Assembly (NCBI RefSeq): GCF_003522965.1
Contig: NZ_CP031513.1
Location: 496,001-560,000, forward strand
DNA: 64,000 nucleotides
From: Bombilactobacillus bombi
GTDB lineage: Bacteria; Bacillota; Bacilli; Lactobacillales; Lactobacillaceae
Direction of reading: 5' to 3'
Shown here: one piece after another, positions 62,583 to 64,000 of the stretch
Position numbering within the stretch: position 1 is the first letter of the stretch
Layout of the letters: every line of letters starts with the position of its first letter
Notes under the pieces: generated by a model
Database searches by the model: none
What the model was told of the DNA's origin: nothing
Seen by the model: the letters and a program-made list of their open reading frames with translations, nothing else
Translations under genes and position numbers: made by a program

Positions 62583-63853
62583 ACTAATAACTCCGCTTTC
62601 AGATCAAAACTAATATCGTTAACAACATCATTAGCAATATTATCGGCCTTTTCCATACTAGTACCAGTAGAAAAATATTCAAATAAAGTATTCTTGTTAG
62701 ATTTTAGGGGTAATATAACATCACCCTCTTTTACTGACATACTAAATGAATGAATACTTTTATTCTTCTTAATTTTATTCAAACCAGTAATATGAGAGAT
62801 TTTCCCCCAATTACTGGATACAACATAACGAGATGCGCAATAATTCAAATATTCATTTGGAATGTTTATGGTGGTATTATCACCAAGCATAGTACTAAGG
62901 ACATATTTTATAGGACTAATGTTCAAACTGGATTCAATCATTTCTGGAATGAGGCCACCACCCAATCTAGGGTTAATATCAACATATTCAATATAATTAT
63001 CAGCACCTAGAATAAATTCAATATGCAGAGCACAATTTTTAAATCCCAATAAATTAATTACCTTTGATGTTTTATTTTTAACACTTGTAATATTTGATAT
63101 CTCGTCATTAGCAGGGAAATTGGCTCCTACTTCTACGAAATATGGTGCTCCACTAAGTTTACGATTAGTAATGCCGAAGTAATTATTTACACCATTAATA
63201 TTTAAACATTCTATACTATAAAGTAGTCCTGGAACATAAGTTTCTACTATCATTTCTTTTTTTGAAATTAAGCCACGTCCAAATCCATGAAAATTTTGCC
63301 AAGAGTTGAAGGCCATTTTTAATTCATCTAAATTATCACAATATTGTACAGACACACTAGCAGAACCATCAATTGGTTTAATTATGCAGGGAAAACCAAT
63401 CTTTTCGGGTACATTTTGTAGATCCTCTAAATTAGAAATAAGAAGAGATTTAACATTAGTAAGATGTTCGTTTTGAAGAAGACTGCGCCACGTAAACTTA
63501 TTACGAGCCTTACAAATAGGAACATAATTGTTATTTGAAATTCCTAATTGCTTTCCAATGTATGCAGCCAACTCTACATACAATTCACTAAAGCTCATAA
63601 CTAAATCTAATTTTGTTTTAAAAAATCTATCTTTTAAAAAATTGACACATTGCTCTCGTGAATTCATACTGGTTGAAAATTCTAAAACATGGTTTGCCTT
63701 ATTTAAGGGATTACCCTCTGGAGTATCATAAAATTTTTTATTAGAAGTGAGGACATAACTTGTAATATTATTATTTTTACAATATTCTAATGCTTTAGCT
63801 CCAGAGCTCTCCATTCCGGGATTTATTTCAACAAATAAAATTGTTTTACTCAT
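62579..63853 (-). CDS. ATP-grasp ligase (amino-acid or peptide ligase type), second copy
   Basis: A 424-residue ATP-grasp enzyme: TILFVEINPGMESSGAKALE at the start, FPCIIKPIDGSASVSVQYCD (ATP loop), VETYVPGLLYSIECLN and IEYVDINPRLGGGLIPEM (Mg/ATP motif). Related to, but well diverged from, 45,262. I use ATG 63853 (AAGGAGTAATAAA upstream) rather than the ATG at 63874, which lies before that site. The C-terminal 100 residues resemble the substrate-lid domain of carnosine-synthase-like ligases. Confidence 0.87.
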   Translation of the reverse strand: MSKTILFVEINPGMESSGAKALEYCKNNNITSYVLTSNKKFYDTPEGNPLNKANHVLEFSTSMNSREQCVNFLKDRFFKTKLDLVMSFSELYVELAAYIGKQLGISNNNYVPICKARNKFTWRSLLQNEHLTNVKSLLISNLEDLQNVPEKIGFPCIIKPIDGSASVSVQYCDNLDELKMAFNSWQNFHGFGRGLISKKEMIVETYVPGLLYSIECLNINGVNNYFGITNRKLSGAPYFVEVGANFPANDEISNITSVKNKTSKVINLLGFKNCALHIEFILGADNYIEYVDINPRLGGGLIPEMIESSLNISPIKYVLSTMLGDNTTINIPNEYLNYCASRYVVSSNWGKISHITGLNKIKKNKSIHSFSMSVKEGDVILPLKSNKNTLFEYFSTGTSMEKADNIANDVVNDISFDLKAELLV

Positions 63854-64000
63854 TTTATTACTCCTTATTATCATATTAATAAAAGTATCATCAACGCATT
63901 AAACAACGATCATTCTCTTAATAAATCAATAGAAACTAAATTTTCTAATAATATATAAATATAACCATCTTCTACACTTGTATTAAATTTCACAAAATTG
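63854..64000. other. Upstream region of the ATP-grasp/MFS operon
   Basis: AT-rich; no gene and no clear divergent start before the window edge. The operon promoter should lie here, but no convincing -35/-10 pair was identified. Confidence 0.4.

Noticed and set aside
1-64000. CRISPR arrays, rRNA and tRNA genes, complete insertion sequences, prophage structural genes
   Set aside because: None seen: no regularly spaced repeats, no rRNA-like or tRNA-like sequence, and only one IS30 fragment without ends.

Overview
The window reads as a low-GC Gram-positive chromosome of the Lactobacillaceae. The evidence is the gene order (aspS, then rpsU-yqeY-phoH-ybeY-cdd-era-recO-glyQS-dnaG-rpoD-trmK-nif3), split glycyl-tRNA synthetase subunits behind a T-box leader, lactobacillar peptidases (proline iminopeptidase, PepT, PepN), AT-rich codons with strong AAGGAGG sites and several TTG/GTG starts, and a Gram-positive LexA box. 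I cannot name the species.

Positions 1-28,460 are tightly packed core genome: the aspS 3' end, msrB, a YitT membrane protein, nfo, a convergent PpsR-like kinase/pip operon, the translation, ribosome-maturation, GTPase and DNA-repair block, the primase-sigma factor pair, peptidases, and a complete-looking deo nucleoside-salvage operon with its DeoR repressor and two permeases. The one defect here is pdp: an internal deletion of about 64 nt frameshifts the pyrimidine-nucleoside phosphorylase, while deoC, deoB, deoD and nupC stay open.

From about 28,460 to the end the character changes: long AT-rich spacers, many broken genes, and repeated fragments. It is an accessory graveyard with some live cargo. 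Recognisable parts are: a decayed azole-type RiPP locus (Cys/Ser-rich precursor, C-terminal YcaO relic, intact ABC exporter); three copies of a YafQ toxin gene in different states of decay; an SOS-controlled Y-family polymerase operon; a MerR-type promoter driving a carboxymuconolactone decarboxylase-like protein and an atypical sirtuin; relics of a TIR-domain protein and a DUF2075 helicase; an Rgg regulator beside a broken two-subunit transketolase, a flavodoxin-like reductase, an MFS exporter and an ATP-grasp ligase; a nitrilase-family hydrolase; a Phd/toxin pair duplicated in a live and a dead copy; plasmid-like ribbon-helix-helix genes; a possible microcin C-like locus (20-residue peptide ending in Asn, broken ThiF-like gene, TPR relic, intact MFS exporter); a lantibiotic-immunity-type ABC transporter; and at the right edge a second ATP-grasp/MFS pair.

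Taken together, the left part runs housekeeping and nucleoside/peptide scavenging. The right part has repeatedly gained and lost small-molecule and peptide antibiotic functions, mostly keeping export and immunity while the biosynthetic enzymes decay. Statements on function rest on motif recognition by eye; no database search was run.
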